A DNA stretch of 64,000 nucleotides from CBDANO01 sp965197665 (GCA_965197665.1 CBDANO010000005.1:1116001-1180000), one strand, 5' to 3'. Shown: positions 9,088 to 18,387, counted from the stretch's first letter. The notes: a model not told the origin generated them from the sequence alone. Translations and numbers: made by a program.

Positions 9088-11480
9088 ATGTCAAGACGCC
9101 CGATCATTGAATCGTATTCTCCACGCGGATTGAAGATGCCCGGTAAAGTGCCAGATCAGGTATCAGCGAGCCCAAGGGGGATCTTGGGCTCTAGGCGGTT
9201 CTTGGCGGCATTGCTCGTAGGGCTGCTCACGGTCGCCGCGGCGGCCTGCGGAGGCCCCGGACCCACAGCGACTGCCCCACCACCGACGGGTTTGCCCGAC
9301 CCGCCTCAGACTACAACCCAAGCGGCGGGACCGGAGGCTACCACGGCTACGCCGGCGTCCACTGCCACGCCTACGGCTGTCCTACACCGACTCCGAGTCC
9401 CGCCGTCGCCGTGGTACCTACCGCCACTCCCACGGCTATGCCGGTAATCACCATCGCTCCCACCATTACGCCTAGCCCCACGGCCCGGCCACGGGCCGCC
9501 CCGGTAATTCCGGATATTTTGCCCCGGGGCCTGTTCTTCACCCTGCCGAACAAAGCAGACGTGATGCTTAGCCCGGACGGGTCCCGTATCAGCTTCCGGG
9601 CGCCGGTCTGCGGCTTTAGCGGGTGCTACATGAACCTCTGGGTAGCGCCTTCAGATGACCTCTCCCTAGCCAGGCCGGTAACCCGGGACCTAATGCACGG
9701 CGTACACGGCTACGTCTGGTCCTTCACAAATAACCACTTGCTGTATTGGAGGGATACGGACGGCGACGAGAATTGGCAAATATTCAGTGTCAACGTCACT
9801 ACTCAGGAGACCACCGGCCTGACTCCGTCAACGGGCGTGCAGGCTAATCTTAACGAGGTCAGCCACAAATTCCCCGAAGAGGTGCTGGTGGAGATCAACG
9901 ACCGCGACCCCGAACTCCACGACCTCTACCGCATCAACATACTGGACGGCGCGCGCAGCCTTGTTCTGCGCAACGAAGGGTTCTTCGATTTCGTCGTCGA
10001 CCGAGAGTTCAATGTCCGCATCGCCATGCAGTTCAAGCCCGACGGAGGTACCGAGTTGCTTGGACCGTTGCCGCAAGGGGAATGGGAATCCCTCGCCGCC
10101 ATTGACATGCAAGATTCATTAACCACGTTCCCCCTTGGATTCGATGAAACCGGCGCGGTGCTGTTCATGGCGGATAGCAGGGACCGGAATACTGCCGCGC
10201 TGGTCAAAATCAACATGGATACGCAAGAACGAACCGTCGCCGCCGCCGACCCCAGAGCGGATGTCGACGACGTTCTGGTCCAACCCGCTACCGGTCTCCC
10301 CCAAGCAGCAGCGTTTATCTTCCAGCGCAAAGAGTGGCAAATCATTGACGAATCGATAGGGCCCGACCTGGCTTACTTGAGCGCCTTGGCTGACGGGGAC
10401 TTCGAAATAACCAGTCAGACCCTCGATAACAAACGCTGGATCGTCGCATTCACCATTGACACCGGGCCCCGCCGCTTCTATCTATACGACCGGGACGCCC
10501 ACGAGGCCCGGTTCCTCTTTGCCAAGCAGGACTCCCTCGAGGGGCTTCCTTTAGCAAACATGAGACCGGTCGTGATCAAATCGAGGGACGGCCTTGACTT
10601 GGTTAGCTACCTTACGCTGCCGCCCTGGACCGATTCGGACACTGACGGTCTGCCTGATAAGCCCTTGGCGATGGTCCTGCTGATTCACGGGGGGCCATGG
10701 GCCCGCGACGAGTGGGGCTATCAGATGGAGCATCAACTCCTATCCAACCGGGGGTATGCCGTTCTGAGCGTGAATTTCAGGGGTTCCACCGGGTTCGGTA
10801 AAGATTTCCTAAATGCCGCCAACGGGGAATACGCCGGCAAGATGCACGAGGACCTCATCGACTCCGTGGACTGGGCCATCGAGGAAGGCATCGCGGACTC
10901 CAAGCGGATTGCGATCATGGGGTACAGCTACGGCGGATACGCCGCTTTGGTGGGTCTTACCTTCACCCCGGACGTTTTCGCTTGCGGCGTCGAGTTCGCC
11001 GGGCCGTCAAACCTGATTACGGACTTGGAGTCCATCCCGCCCTACTTGGAGCCGGTGATCGAATTGTTCGCCACGCGGATTGGGGACCACCGCACCGAAG
11101 AGGGCCGGGCCTTCCTTCTCCAACGCTCTCCATTGACCTTCGTGGACCGGATCAGCAAGCCTCTGCTGATAGCCCACGGCGCTAACGATCCACGGGTCAA
11201 GGAGGCGGAGTCGGCGCAGATCGTGAAGGCAATGCAAGAGAAGGGCATTCCCGTTACCTATTTGCTGTACCCCGACGAAGGGCATGGTTTCGCTTCGGCT
11301 ACCAATGCCCAGTCCTTCATTGCCGTGGCGGAAGCATTCTTGGCCCAGTGCTTGGGCGGCCGGTACCAGCCCATGAGTCATGAGCTCTTCGGCTCCAGCG
11401 TCACGGTTCCCGCTGGCGCGGAGCAGGTACCGGGGTTGGAGTCGGCTATTAGCCAGCCATCCTCTGGGGATTCCAGGTAG
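9088..11480 (+). pseudogene. Secreted S9-family peptidase (prolyl oligopeptidase/DPP4-like lipoprotein) interrupted by an apparent frameshift
   Basis: Two overlapping frames form one gene. The first (9088-9447, perhaps starting at ATG 9136) has a signal peptide 'RRFLAALLVGLLTVAAAAC' with lipobox AAAC, then a Thr/Pro/Ala-rich linker. The second (open through 9411-11480) continues the same TATPT-type linker and carries the beta-propeller-like region and the alpha/beta-hydrolase domain: 'LLIHGGP', nucleophile 'GYSYGGY', acid in 'GANDPR', and 'DEGHGF' histidine. Joining them needs one extra base near 9379-9381, so the sequence looks like a one-base loss inside a repetitive linker. It would be an exported, lipid-anchored serine peptidase. 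It may be a real mutation or an assembly error; the catalytic part is intact. Confidence 0.8.
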
Positions 11481-11780
11481 CGTTTCTTCAAAAAAGTGCC
11501 ATGACAAAGTACCATGTTCATCCTTCGCGGCGCCGGCCTCGACCGGCATGGGGATTGCTACCGGTCGATTTGCTGCGTTGAGGTAGTAGAGCGACGCAAA
11601 TTCCGTCGCCCTGCTGACGGCCCTTCGCCCACCAAGTCTGAACGGTTACCCGCCGTTACTGAAGGTGGCGTTAATCGCATTGGGCTGGTATGCTAATTGG
11701 ACTCAGTGCAAGTCGACAACGCTTGCGGGCTGTTGGCCTCATCAGTTGACTTCATCACAAGGTAGCGGGGAGCGACGAGA
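11481..11780. other. Intergenic region downstream of the S9 peptidase
   Basis: 300 bases with no convincing gene. It contains one member of a GCGG-CGCCGG-type palindromic repeat at 11519-11547 and a GACCGG...CCGGTC inverted pair at 11541-11568. A plus-strand frame at 11514-11696 has no recognisable features. Confidence 0.5.
11519..11547. repeat. Short palindromic repeat family, member 1
   Basis: TCATCCTTCGCGGCGCCGGC followed by CTCGACCGGC. It resembles 14150-14181 and 14233-14265: a TCCTTTGCGG-like lead followed by a xCCGGxxT-x-AACCGG palindrome. See the finding on this family. Confidence 0.5.
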
Positions 11781-12941
11781 ATGAGCGATTACAGAGTCAT
11801 TTCCCAAGATAGTCACGTTCTAGAGCCGCCGGACCTCTGGACCGGCAGGATTGAGAAGAAGTTCAAGGACAGGGCCCCGCATATTGTCCGCGGGGAAGAG
11901 CAAGACCAGTGGTGGTGTGACGGGCGACTGATGCAGGGTATGGGGTTCGCCGTCAACCTGGGAGTGCGGTTCGAGACGCCGGAAAAGCTGACCGACGTAG
12001 GTAGATTGGACGATGCTCCCATCGGCGGGTTCTTTCCCGACGAGCACGTCAAAGACATGGACACCGATGGAGTCGACGCCGAAGTGCTGTTCCCCAGCTA
12101 CGCTTTCAAGCTATACAACTCGGTGTCCGACCGCGATCTCCTCAACGCTTGCTTTAGGGTGTACAACGATTGGATCGACGAGTTTTGCAGGACGCATCCC
12201 AAGCAGCTCCACGGCATCGCCATGCTCAACGTCGACGACGTGGAGGACGGTGTGACCGAGCTGCAACGGTGTGCGAATCGAGGCTTCGCCGGCGCGATGG
12301 TCCCGGTGTTCCCCCCGCTGTACCCCCATGAGGGGCGGCGGTACTTTTCTCCCGAATACGAACCCCTATGGGCGGCCGCTCAGGACCTGGACATGCCGCT
12401 CCACCTTCACATCCTCACCAACCGGCGCGCCTTCGATGAGTCGATCCACGCTGTCGATAGCCTCGTCCCGGCCGCCGGCGGCGATCGGAGCCCGGCCTTC
12501 ATGGCCTGCCACGACCATTGGCCGCGGATGTCTTTGGGCGACATCATATTCAGCGGGGTGTTGGAGCGGTACCCCAAGCTTCGGGTAGGAGCGGTGGAGT
12601 ACGAGTTGTCGTGGATACCCCATTTCCTGGACCGGATGGACTATACCTACACGCAGCGGGGCGTCACTACCGCCGGTAAGCAGACCTTGGGGCAGGGTAT
12701 GCTTCCCAGTGATTACTTTCACCGGAACTGCTTTGCCGGCTTTCAAGAGGACGCTTTGGGAATACGGGACCGGGACATCATAGGCGTGGACAACATCATG
12801 TGGGGGTCCGATTATCCCCACGCCGAGTCGACCTTCCCCAGGAGCCGGGAGATCCTCGAGGAGATTCTCGTGGATTGCACCGACCAAGAAAAGACCAAGA
12901 TCGTCGGCGGCAACGCGGCCAAGCTATATAAACTGGACTAG
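11781..12941 (+). CDS. Amidohydrolase family protein (Amidohydro_2, ACMSD-like metal-dependent hydrolase)
   Basis: TIM-barrel hydrolase of the Amidohydro_2 (PF04909) type, the family of aminocarboxymuconate-semialdehyde decarboxylase and related lyases. The 386-residue protein starts 'MSDYRVISQDSHVLEPPDLW', in which the N-terminal metal site has D-S-H rather than the classic HxH. Further likely ligands are in 'LHLHI' (about residue 213), the 'CHDHWPRMSLGDIIFSGVLE' helix and 'MWGSDYPHAESTFP', whose Asp is the conserved late ligand. ATG is preceded by GGTAGCGGGGAGCGACGAGA. It stands alone, followed by a hairpin at 12975. Substrate not predictable. Confidence 0.88.
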   Translation: MSDYRVISQDSHVLEPPDLWTGRIEKKFKDRAPHIVRGEEQDQWWCDGRLMQGMGFAVNLGVRFETPEKLTDVGRLDDAPIGGFFPDEHVKDMDTDGVDAEVLFPSYAFKLYNSVSDRDLLNACFRVYNDWIDEFCRTHPKQLHGIAMLNVDDVEDGVTELQRCANRGFAGAMVPVFPPLYPHEGRRYFSPEYEPLWAAAQDLDMPLHLHILTNRRAFDESIHAVDSLVPAAGGDRSPAFMACHDHWPRMSLGDIIFSGVLERYPKLRVGAVEYELSWIPHFLDRMDYTYTQRGVTTAGKQTLGQGMLPSDYFHRNCFAGFQEDALGIRDRDIIGVDNIMWGSDYPHAESTFPRSREILEEILVDCTDQEKTKIVGGNAAKLYKLD

Positions 12942-12974
12942 GCTTCACGGTTTCAAGCAATAGCCAAGAATAAA

Positions 12975-13006
12975 GGAGGGTGGTTGGGCCGACCTAACCA
13001 CCCTCC
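12975..13006 (+). terminator. Strong hairpin after the amidohydrolase gene
   Basis: GGAGGGTGGTTgGG-ccga-CCtAACCACCCTCC forms a 14-bp stem with one G-T pair. It begins 33 bases after the stop codon at 12941. There is no clear U-tract (ATCTGTTTG follows), so it may be a terminator or an mRNA 3'-end stabiliser. Confidence 0.6.
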
Positions 13007-13056
13007 ATCTGTTTGGGGCTGGGCAACCCTTGCGGTATGCCCGGACCTAAGTTAAT

Positions 13057-13085
13057 TCTTATTTCATCAGGTCTTATTTCATCAG
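13057..13085. repeat. 14-bp direct repeat in the 5' leader of the LLM oxidoreductase
   Basis: TCTTATTTCATCAG occurs twice, at 13057-13070 and 13072-13085, 25 bases before the ATG of the next gene. It could be an operator-like pair or a simple duplication. Confidence 0.8.
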
Positions 13086-13110
13086 AGGGGACTAAATTGA
13101 GGACGAACGC

Positions 13111-14106
13111 ATGGAACGTATAGGAGTCGAGTTTGTCGCCGGCCTTCAACCCAACGAAATAGTCGAGTGCGTGGCCTATGCTGAAGAACTGGGCTATGAG
13201 TCCGCCTGGATGGCCGAGGGCCACGGAGGGGACCAATTTTCCATATTGACCGCCTGTGCCCTTCAGACTCAAAGAATCTTGTTGGGGGCCGGCATCAGCG
13301 TGGTCTTCGTGCGCAGCGCGCCCACCATAGCCATGGCGGCGGCCTCGGTGGACCAGTTCTCCGACGGCCGGTTTATTCTAGGGTTGGCGTCGGGCCATCG
13401 CGAGATGGTGGAGGGCGAACACGGCGTCCGTTATCACCGGCCGATCCAGCACATCCGGGAATACGTGGACATCATCCGCGGCCTGCTGCGGGACGGTGTC
13501 ATCCAGCACGACGGCGAGCTGATCAAGATCGAGAATTTCGACTTTTGGTTCAAGCATACCAACCCAAGAATCCCCATTTTCCTCGGCGCAGTGAATCCCC
13601 GCATGTTGGAGGTCTGTGGAGAGATAGCCGACGGCGTGATGCTGACTCATATCACTCTGGACAAGGTGCGGGAAGCCGTAAAGCACATAGCAACCGGGGC
13701 CAAGCGGGCTGGCCGCCGGCCCGAAGACATCGACGTGTCGGCTATGTGGGGCTGCTTCGTGGCTGCGGACCGGAATGAAGCCAGGGAGCGCTACCGGGAC
13801 TACTTGGCCCTTTACCCAATTCGCTTGGCCCGGTACCGGAAATTGATGGCCGACGCCGGATTTCCCGGAGAAGTGGAAGCCATCAGCCGGGCAAACGAAG
13901 AAGGGAACATGCCCTTGGCCCGAAGCCTTGTACCGGACGAGTTGATCGACCAAATTGGACTGGTAGGGACTCCGGAAGACGTTGCCAAGAAGCTCCAAGA
14001 GCACCGGGAAGCCGGCGTAAACCTGCCCATAATTGCGCCCTTGGTGGAAGGCCCGAAGGCGTCGGACGAAATGAAATACATTATTCAGGCCTGCGCCCCG
14101 TCTTAG
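13111..14106 (+). CDS. LLM-class flavin-dependent oxidoreductase (F420/FMN-dependent, Mer-like)
   Basis: Luciferase-like monooxygenase fold. The 331-residue protein resembles 5,10-methylenetetrahydromethanopterin-reductase-type members: 'AYAEELGYESAWMAEGHGG' near the N-terminus, 'ILLGAGISVVFVRSAPTIAM' with the bulge region, 'FILGLASGHREMVEG', and the C-terminal 'LVGTPEDVAKKLQEHREAGV', a common tail of F420-type LLM enzymes. ATG at 13111 starts at the family N-terminus. It is monocistronic, with a hairpin at 14159. Whether the cofactor is F420 or FMN cannot be decided from sequence alone. Confidence 0.9.
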   Translation: MERIGVEFVAGLQPNEIVECVAYAEELGYESAWMAEGHGGDQFSILTACALQTQRILLGAGISVVFVRSAPTIAMAAASVDQFSDGRFILGLASGHREMVEGEHGVRYHRPIQHIREYVDIIRGLLRDGVIQHDGELIKIENFDFWFKHTNPRIPIFLGAVNPRMLEVCGEIADGVMLTHITLDKVREAVKHIATGAKRAGRRPEDIDVSAMWGCFVAADRNEARERYRDYLALYPIRLARYRKLMADAGFPGEVEAISRANEEGNMPLARSLVPDELIDQIGLVGTPEDVAKKLQEHREAGVNLPIIAPLVEGPKASDEMKYIIQACAPS

Positions 14107-14158
14107 CCGGAGCGCGGGCATAGCAATTCCTCAGAAGATACCGTTTTTATCCTTTGCG

Positions 14159-14181
14159 GGAGCCGGTTTGAAACCGGCTCC
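14159..14181 (+). terminator. Palindromic hairpin with T-tract after the LLM gene
   Basis: GGAGCCGGTTT-g-AAACCGGCTCC, a perfect 11-bp inverted repeat followed by TACATTTTTGTG. Position and T-run fit a rho-independent terminator for the gene ending at 14106. The same palindrome is also part of the short repeat family described under findings. Confidence 0.65.
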
Positions 14182-14286
14182 TACATTTTTGTGTCGTTCC
14201 TCATTTGCGCCGTTCCGCTGAAAATGCAATTCTCCTCTTTAGCGGCGCCGGTCTCAACCGGTCGCTTATTCAGGCCTTTCACAGCA

Positions 14287-14692
14287 AGACCCTGCCACTG
14301 ACACTCCCCCCCTTCCCAACCCCGGATGCGCCCCTATACCGTGATAAATGTCAGACCCAAACCTTCCACGGGGGACTCAGACCAAATCCAAGCCGTCGCC
14401 GGGGCGTCATGGGGCCTGATGACCGGGAACTGCTCCAAACCTGGCCGCTCCCAACCTGCTCCCCAGCCGCCGGAATCCGCCCCAACCCGTCCAACGAGCT
14501 GGAATGGGGGGAAATGAGCGGAAATGAGAGGGGAATCGAAAAATCCGGGATCGCCTTTCGCCGAGGCTTTTCCAAAGTTGCTCACCTCCGCGCCCATCTC
14601 CACGAAAGAGCAGTGCTTGCCCAACCTGGATTCCTTGATATGACGATGTGTGTATTTACGGACCTTGAAAAGGCCCTGCGCCTAGAGACCCC
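14287..14692. repeat. ~400-bp dispersed repeat, copy A (inverted relative to copy B at 49596-49993)
   Basis: This stretch in reverse complement matches 49596-49993 over essentially its full length, from AAGACCCTGC at one end to the ATGACGATGTGTGTATTTAC block at the other. Differences are scattered substitutions and small indels: copy A has a 15-base insertion near 14450 and lacks a 12-base unit that copy B has near 49690. The minus strand of copy A is open for 96 codons (14334-14624). Copy A lies just upstream of a luciferase-like gene. No transposase or clear target duplication is seen. Confidence 0.85.
14334..14624 (-). other. Possible small ORF inside dispersed repeat copy A
   Basis: A 96-codon frame on the minus strand. 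The corresponding frame in copy B (49654-49845, plus strand) matches it for about 60 residues ('FGKASAKG', 'SPLISAHFPPFQ', 'VGADSGGWGAG') and then ends at a TAG where copy A has CAG. The two length differences between copies in the shared part are multiples of three. No known domain is recognised and there is no clear ribosome binding site, so coding is uncertain. Confidence 0.25.
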
Positions 14693-14777
14693 GGGATTGA
14701 CGGCGTGCGGTACCTGCTTCATACTTTCCGGAACAGTCACGATACGGGCAGGTCAGCCATCGAATAAGGGGCGCGTT

Positions 14778-16007
14778 TTGGTCAAAGAAGTCTACTTCTT
14801 CACCGAAATGGGGTATACGGAGTACCCCCAAGAAGAGGCGCGGCGGCGCGGCTACAACAACTTCATGTTTCCCAACGAGCATTTCAGCCCCGATAAGGCC
14901 CAGACCCTCTACAACATGTACTTCGAGGAACTCCAGTACTGCACCGAGACCGGTTTCGACGGCGTAATGATCAACGAACACCATAACAACCCCTTGTGCA
15001 TGATGCCGTCGGTGAACGTAATTGGCTCCGTTCTAGCCCGTACCACCAACAAAGGAAAGATCGTCTTCTTGGGCAACGTCCTGCCCATCCACGATAATCC
15101 GCTGCGAGTCGCCGAAGAGATCGCAATGATCGACATCCTGTCCGGGGGTCGCGTGGTCTGCGGATTCGTGCGGGGCATTGCACAGGAAAGCTTGGCCACC
15201 AACACCAACCCCCTTCATAACCGGGAGCGCTTCGACGAGGGCCACGACGTCATCATCAAGGCTTGGACGACACCCGGCCCCTTCCGCTGGGAGGGCAAGC
15301 ACTACCATTACCGGGTAGTAAACCCGTGGGTAATGCCGCTCCAGAAGCCGCATCCGCCCATCTGGATTCCTGGAGTGGCCAGCCCCGAGTCTGTAATCTG
15401 GGCGGCGAAGCACCGGTACCCTTACGTTGCTCTTGCTCCGCCTCTGAATTTGCTAGATGAGATCTACGAGCTTTACGAGAGCACGGCGCAAGCCGATGGC
15501 TGGACTCCCACGTCGGAAAACCGCGGGTATGCCATCCGGGTAAGCGTGGCTGACACCGACGAGCAGGCCTACGAGGAAGGCAAGAACTTCTTCTGGCAAC
15601 TGGGCACCTCCTTTGGCGTAACGCCTCCCCACTGGCTAACGCCGCCGGGGTATTTGAGCAAGAGGACCGCCGCCAGCGCCCGCCAGCAGCAGAGGGTAAA
15701 ATTCGAACGCAAACATCAGGACATGCGAAGGTCGATCAAGCCGGGCGGCACAGCCAGCGACTACGCCGACTCCAACGCGAGCTATCAGATCGTTACCGGC
15801 AACCCCGACACGGTGATCGAAAAGCTCAAACACGCCATCGACTTGATCGATCCCGCTTACCTGATTCTTTGGGGCCGAGAGGGTCACATGTCCCATGAGG
15901 TGGCGCTGCGGAGCATCGACCTCATGAGCCAGGAAGTGATACCGGCCCTGAAGGAGTACCGGGCTGACCGGGAGAAGGCCAAGCAAGCGGCGGCCGCCTC
16001 GTCTTAA
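14778..16007 (+). CDS. Luciferase-like LLM-class flavin monooxygenase (alkanal monooxygenase-like)
   Basis: About 409 residues from TTG 14778, which has AAGGGG six bases upstream. The frame extends back to 14205, but that part runs through the dispersed repeat and is not protein-like. Family features: 'TGFDGVMINEHHNNPLCMMPS', 'LGNVLPIHDNPLRVAEEIAMID', 'GRVVCGFVRGIAQESLATNT', and 'RERFDEGHDVIIKAWTTPGP' with 'FRWEGKHYHYRVVNPWVMPL'. It is a clear paralog of the minus-strand gene at 61671-62897 (same motifs, about 410 residues). Such enzymes oxygenate organic substrates using reduced FMN; the substrate is unknown. Confidence 0.88.
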   Translation: MVKEVYFFTEMGYTEYPQEEARRRGYNNFMFPNEHFSPDKAQTLYNMYFEELQYCTETGFDGVMINEHHNNPLCMMPSVNVIGSVLARTTNKGKIVFLGNVLPIHDNPLRVAEEIAMIDILSGGRVVCGFVRGIAQESLATNTNPLHNRERFDEGHDVIIKAWTTPGPFRWEGKHYHYRVVNPWVMPLQKPHPPIWIPGVASPESVIWAAKHRYPYVALAPPLNLLDEIYELYESTAQADGWTPTSENRGYAIRVSVADTDEQAYEEGKNFFWQLGTSFGVTPPHWLTPPGYLSKRTAASARQQQRVKFERKHQDMRRSIKPGGTASDYADSNASYQIVTGNPDTVIEKLKHAIDLIDPAYLILWGREGHMSHEVALRSIDLMSQEVIPALKEYRADREKAKQAAAASS

Positions 16008-16062
16008 CCCCCCAGTGTCGTTGGAAAACCTGGACCTAGGCGCCGGTTCGGGAGTTAACGTC

Positions 16063-16875
16063 ATGTCTCAAACACACCTGGTATACCTCATGGAAGAAGT
16101 TTGGCAGTCAATCGCCTCCCTGTGCGCGTCCTTGACCGCTGACCAATGGAAACTGCCCACCGACTGCCCCGGTTGGTCGGTGCAGGACCAGCTATCCCAC
16201 TTGGTTGGCGCTGAGTCGGGTATTTTGGGGCATCCCGCGCCGCCCCACACCCCTCCGGACGCCGACCACGTCAAAAACGAGATCGGGCGAAAGAACGAAG
16301 TGGTTGTGGACTGGCGGCGTAACCGGCCGGGGTCCGAGGTGCTGGAGGAGTTCCAAGAATTGACCAAGCGGCGGCTTGGCATTCTCCGGGGGTATAGTAA
16401 TGAAGATTTCGCCGCCGAGACCCAAACACCCATTGGCCCGGGCACTGTAGCCGACTTCATCAGGATCCGTATATTCGACGCTTGGATACACGAGCAGGAT
16501 ATTCGCCGGGCAGTTGAGCGGCCCGGGCGCCTGGAAGGGCCGGCGGCCGAGCATTCGGTGGGGCGGGTAGCCATGGCGATGCCCTACGTGGTGGGGAAGA
16601 AGGTCCAAGCAGCCGACGGGACCACGGTGGTCTTCCAAGTCACCGGATCCGCCGGCCGCGTCCTGCCCGTGGCCATGGAGGGAAGCCGGGCCCGCGCTCT
16701 CGACGCGCCGCCTCCCCGTCCGACGATCAGCATTACCATGGACGTCGAGGCTTTCGCCTGCTTGGGATGCGGGCGCTGGGACCCGGCTCAGGCCGTCGCT
16801 TCGGGTAGGGTTCTCATAGAAGGAGACCGGGCCCTGGGTGAGACCATCGTCAAGCAAATGAATATCATGATTTAA
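16063..16875 (+). CDS. Maleylpyruvate isomerase family (mycothiol-dependent/DinB-like) protein
   Basis: 270 residues from ATG 16063, which has GGGAG nine bases upstream; an earlier in-frame start at 16015 is less likely. The N-terminal four-helix metal-binding domain shows 'DCPGWSVQDQLSHLVGAE' (first His ligand) and 'RIFDAWIHEQDIRRAVERP' (second His and Glu), as in the TIGR03083 / MDMPI_N family. A C-terminal SCP2-like domain follows, ending with 'GRVLIEGDRALGETIVKQMN'. It may be translationally near-coupled to the luciferase-like gene 55 bases upstream. Actual thiol cofactor unknown. Confidence 0.82.
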   Translation: MSQTHLVYLMEEVWQSIASLCASLTADQWKLPTDCPGWSVQDQLSHLVGAESGILGHPAPPHTPPDADHVKNEIGRKNEVVVDWRRNRPGSEVLEEFQELTKRRLGILRGYSNEDFAAETQTPIGPGTVADFIRIRIFDAWIHEQDIRRAVERPGRLEGPAAEHSVGRVAMAMPYVVGKKVQAADGTTVVFQVTGSAGRVLPVAMEGSRARALDAPPPRPTISITMDVEAFACLGCGRWDPAQAVASGRVLIEGDRALGETIVKQMNIMI

Positions 16876-16948
16876 GGCCCTTCCAGATTTAAGGGCCTTC
16901 CAGCGTCAAACGCCGTGGGCCATTTATTATCCGATTATTATCCGGGCC

Positions 16949-16957
16949 TGCTATAAT
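16949..16957 (+). promoter_or_regulatory. Extended -10 promoter candidate upstream of the MFS gene
   Basis: TGCTATAAT is a perfect extended -10 (TGnTATAAT) 53 bases before the MFS start. No good -35 is visible at 17 bases, which extended -10 promoters can tolerate. A small repeat ATTATTATCCG/ATTATTATCCG precedes it. Confidence 0.5.
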
Positions 16958-17010
16958 CCTCGGGTTGCGTCATCAAGCCCAAGCCTGCGACGGCCAGGAA
17001 GAAGTAACCA

Positions 17011-18384
17011 TTGGCTATATTCGCTAGACCTCTAGGCAACGTCAGCGCCGCCAGGCTCCCTTGGGGAATCCACTACAGTTGGGTCATCGTCGGAGTGTTG
17101 GCGGTGATCCAGATATTCGGCAGCTCCATTTTCATGATCGGCGGGATCATGGTGCCTCCTCTGAGCGGCCCTGTGGCTGAGGGCGGCTTCGGCTGGAGCA
17201 TAGGGGTCATCGGCGGGGCTATCGCGGTCTACTATCTGTTTGGCGCGATCTTCGCCCCCATCAGCGGCTATCTGGGTGACCGGTTTGGGACCCGTCGGAT
17301 GGCGTTGTCGGGCATTCTCCTCTACGGCGTGGGCATGTGCTTATTGGGTTTCACCACCCAAGTCTGGCATTTCTTCCTGTTCTACAGTTTGATCATGTCC
17401 TTGGCCGCGTCCATAACCATGGTACCCCTCATGGCGGCCGTCAGCGGTTGGTTCAGGCGGCGCATGGGCTGGGCCATCGGCGTCATGTGGGCCGTCGGGG
17501 GCGTCGGCACCGCCGCATTGGCGCCCGTGATTGCTTATATGCTCGACGCCCTAGGATGGCGGGACACATTCTTGGCGGTCGGCATTGGGGGGGCCGCCGT
17601 GATGCTGCTGCTCTTCCCATTAATGCGGAACAAGCCCGCCGACGTCGGCATCGAACCCTATGGGACCAGGAAAACGGACCCACCGCCCATGACTACGGAC
17701 AGCGCCATAGCCAAGGTACGGCTCAAAGTGTTCAACCAACACATACGCCGGACCCGGGCCTTCTGGAACCTGCCCGTGATCCACGGCTTAGGCTGCGCCG
17801 GCCACGGCATCGTGCTGGTCTACGTAGTCCCCTTGGCAGTCGAGCAGGGCATATCCCTAACCACGGCGGCCGTGACAATCACGATCATCATGCTGGTGAG
17901 TATCATCAGCCGGCTGGGAAGTCCGGTGCTTGCCGAAATGTACGGCCCAAGGAAAATGATGACCGCTAGCCTCATCATCCAGGGCCTCACGGTGCTGATG
18001 CTCTTCTGGGCCCAAGACGTTTGGGTCTTCTACTTGTTTGGCGCCGCCTTCGGTTTTGGCTTCGGGGGCGAGTGGACCAGCTATATGGAGATAAACCGCC
18101 GTTACTTTGGCGCCGGACCCCTGGGAACTTGCTACGGATGGCAAATGACGGGCGCGATGTTGGGCCACGCTATCACCACGGCCCTAGCCGGCCTGGTGAT
18201 CATAGCGACCGGCTCCTTGTACCCGGTGTTCGCTCTCTCCGTCGCCTTCAGCTTGGCCGGAGTAATAGTCATCGCGACGCTGGACTCAACATCCAAAGTC
18301 TTGATACCCCACTGGGAAGACGATCTGCCCGCCGAAGCCCAGGCTGCGCGCCCTCGAACCGCTCCGGCGGCCGGCGACGGCTAG
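17011..18384 (+). CDS. MFS transporter (monocarboxylate/oxalate-formate antiporter-like)
   Basis: 457 residues with about 12 hydrophobic helices. 'GYLGDRFGTRRMALSGI' (about residue 89) is the MFS A-like loop between helices 2 and 3, and a central hydrophilic loop at about 210-240 separates the halves. The layout resembles the monocarboxylate/oxalate-formate MFS branch. The start is TTG with AGGAAGAAG upstream. It converges on the HpaB-like gene, with only three bases between the two stops. Substrate unknown; a small organic acid is a reasonable guess. Confidence 0.85.
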   Translation: MAIFARPLGNVSAARLPWGIHYSWVIVGVLAVIQIFGSSIFMIGGIMVPPLSGPVAEGGFGWSIGVIGGAIAVYYLFGAIFAPISGYLGDRFGTRRMALSGILLYGVGMCLLGFTTQVWHFFLFYSLIMSLAASITMVPLMAAVSGWFRRRMGWAIGVMWAVGGVGTAALAPVIAYMLDALGWRDTFLAVGIGGAAVMLLLFPLMRNKPADVGIEPYGTRKTDPPPMTTDSAIAKVRLKVFNQHIRRTRAFWNLPVIHGLGCAGHGIVLVYVVPLAVEQGISLTTAAVTITIIMLVSIISRLGSPVLAEMYGPRKMMTASLIIQGLTVLMLFWAQDVWVFYLFGAAFGFGFGGEWTSYMEINRRYFGAGPLGTCYGWQMTGAMLGHAITTALAGLVIIATGSLYPVFALSVAFSLAGVIVIATLDSTSKVLIPHWEDDLPAEAQAARPRTAPAAGDG

Positions 18385-18387
18385 CCC

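Noticed and set aside
14205..14777. N-terminal extension of the luciferase-like frame at 14205
   Set aside because: It runs through a dispersed repeat and a palindromic repeat and has no match to the family; TTG 14778 with AAGGGG is the better start.
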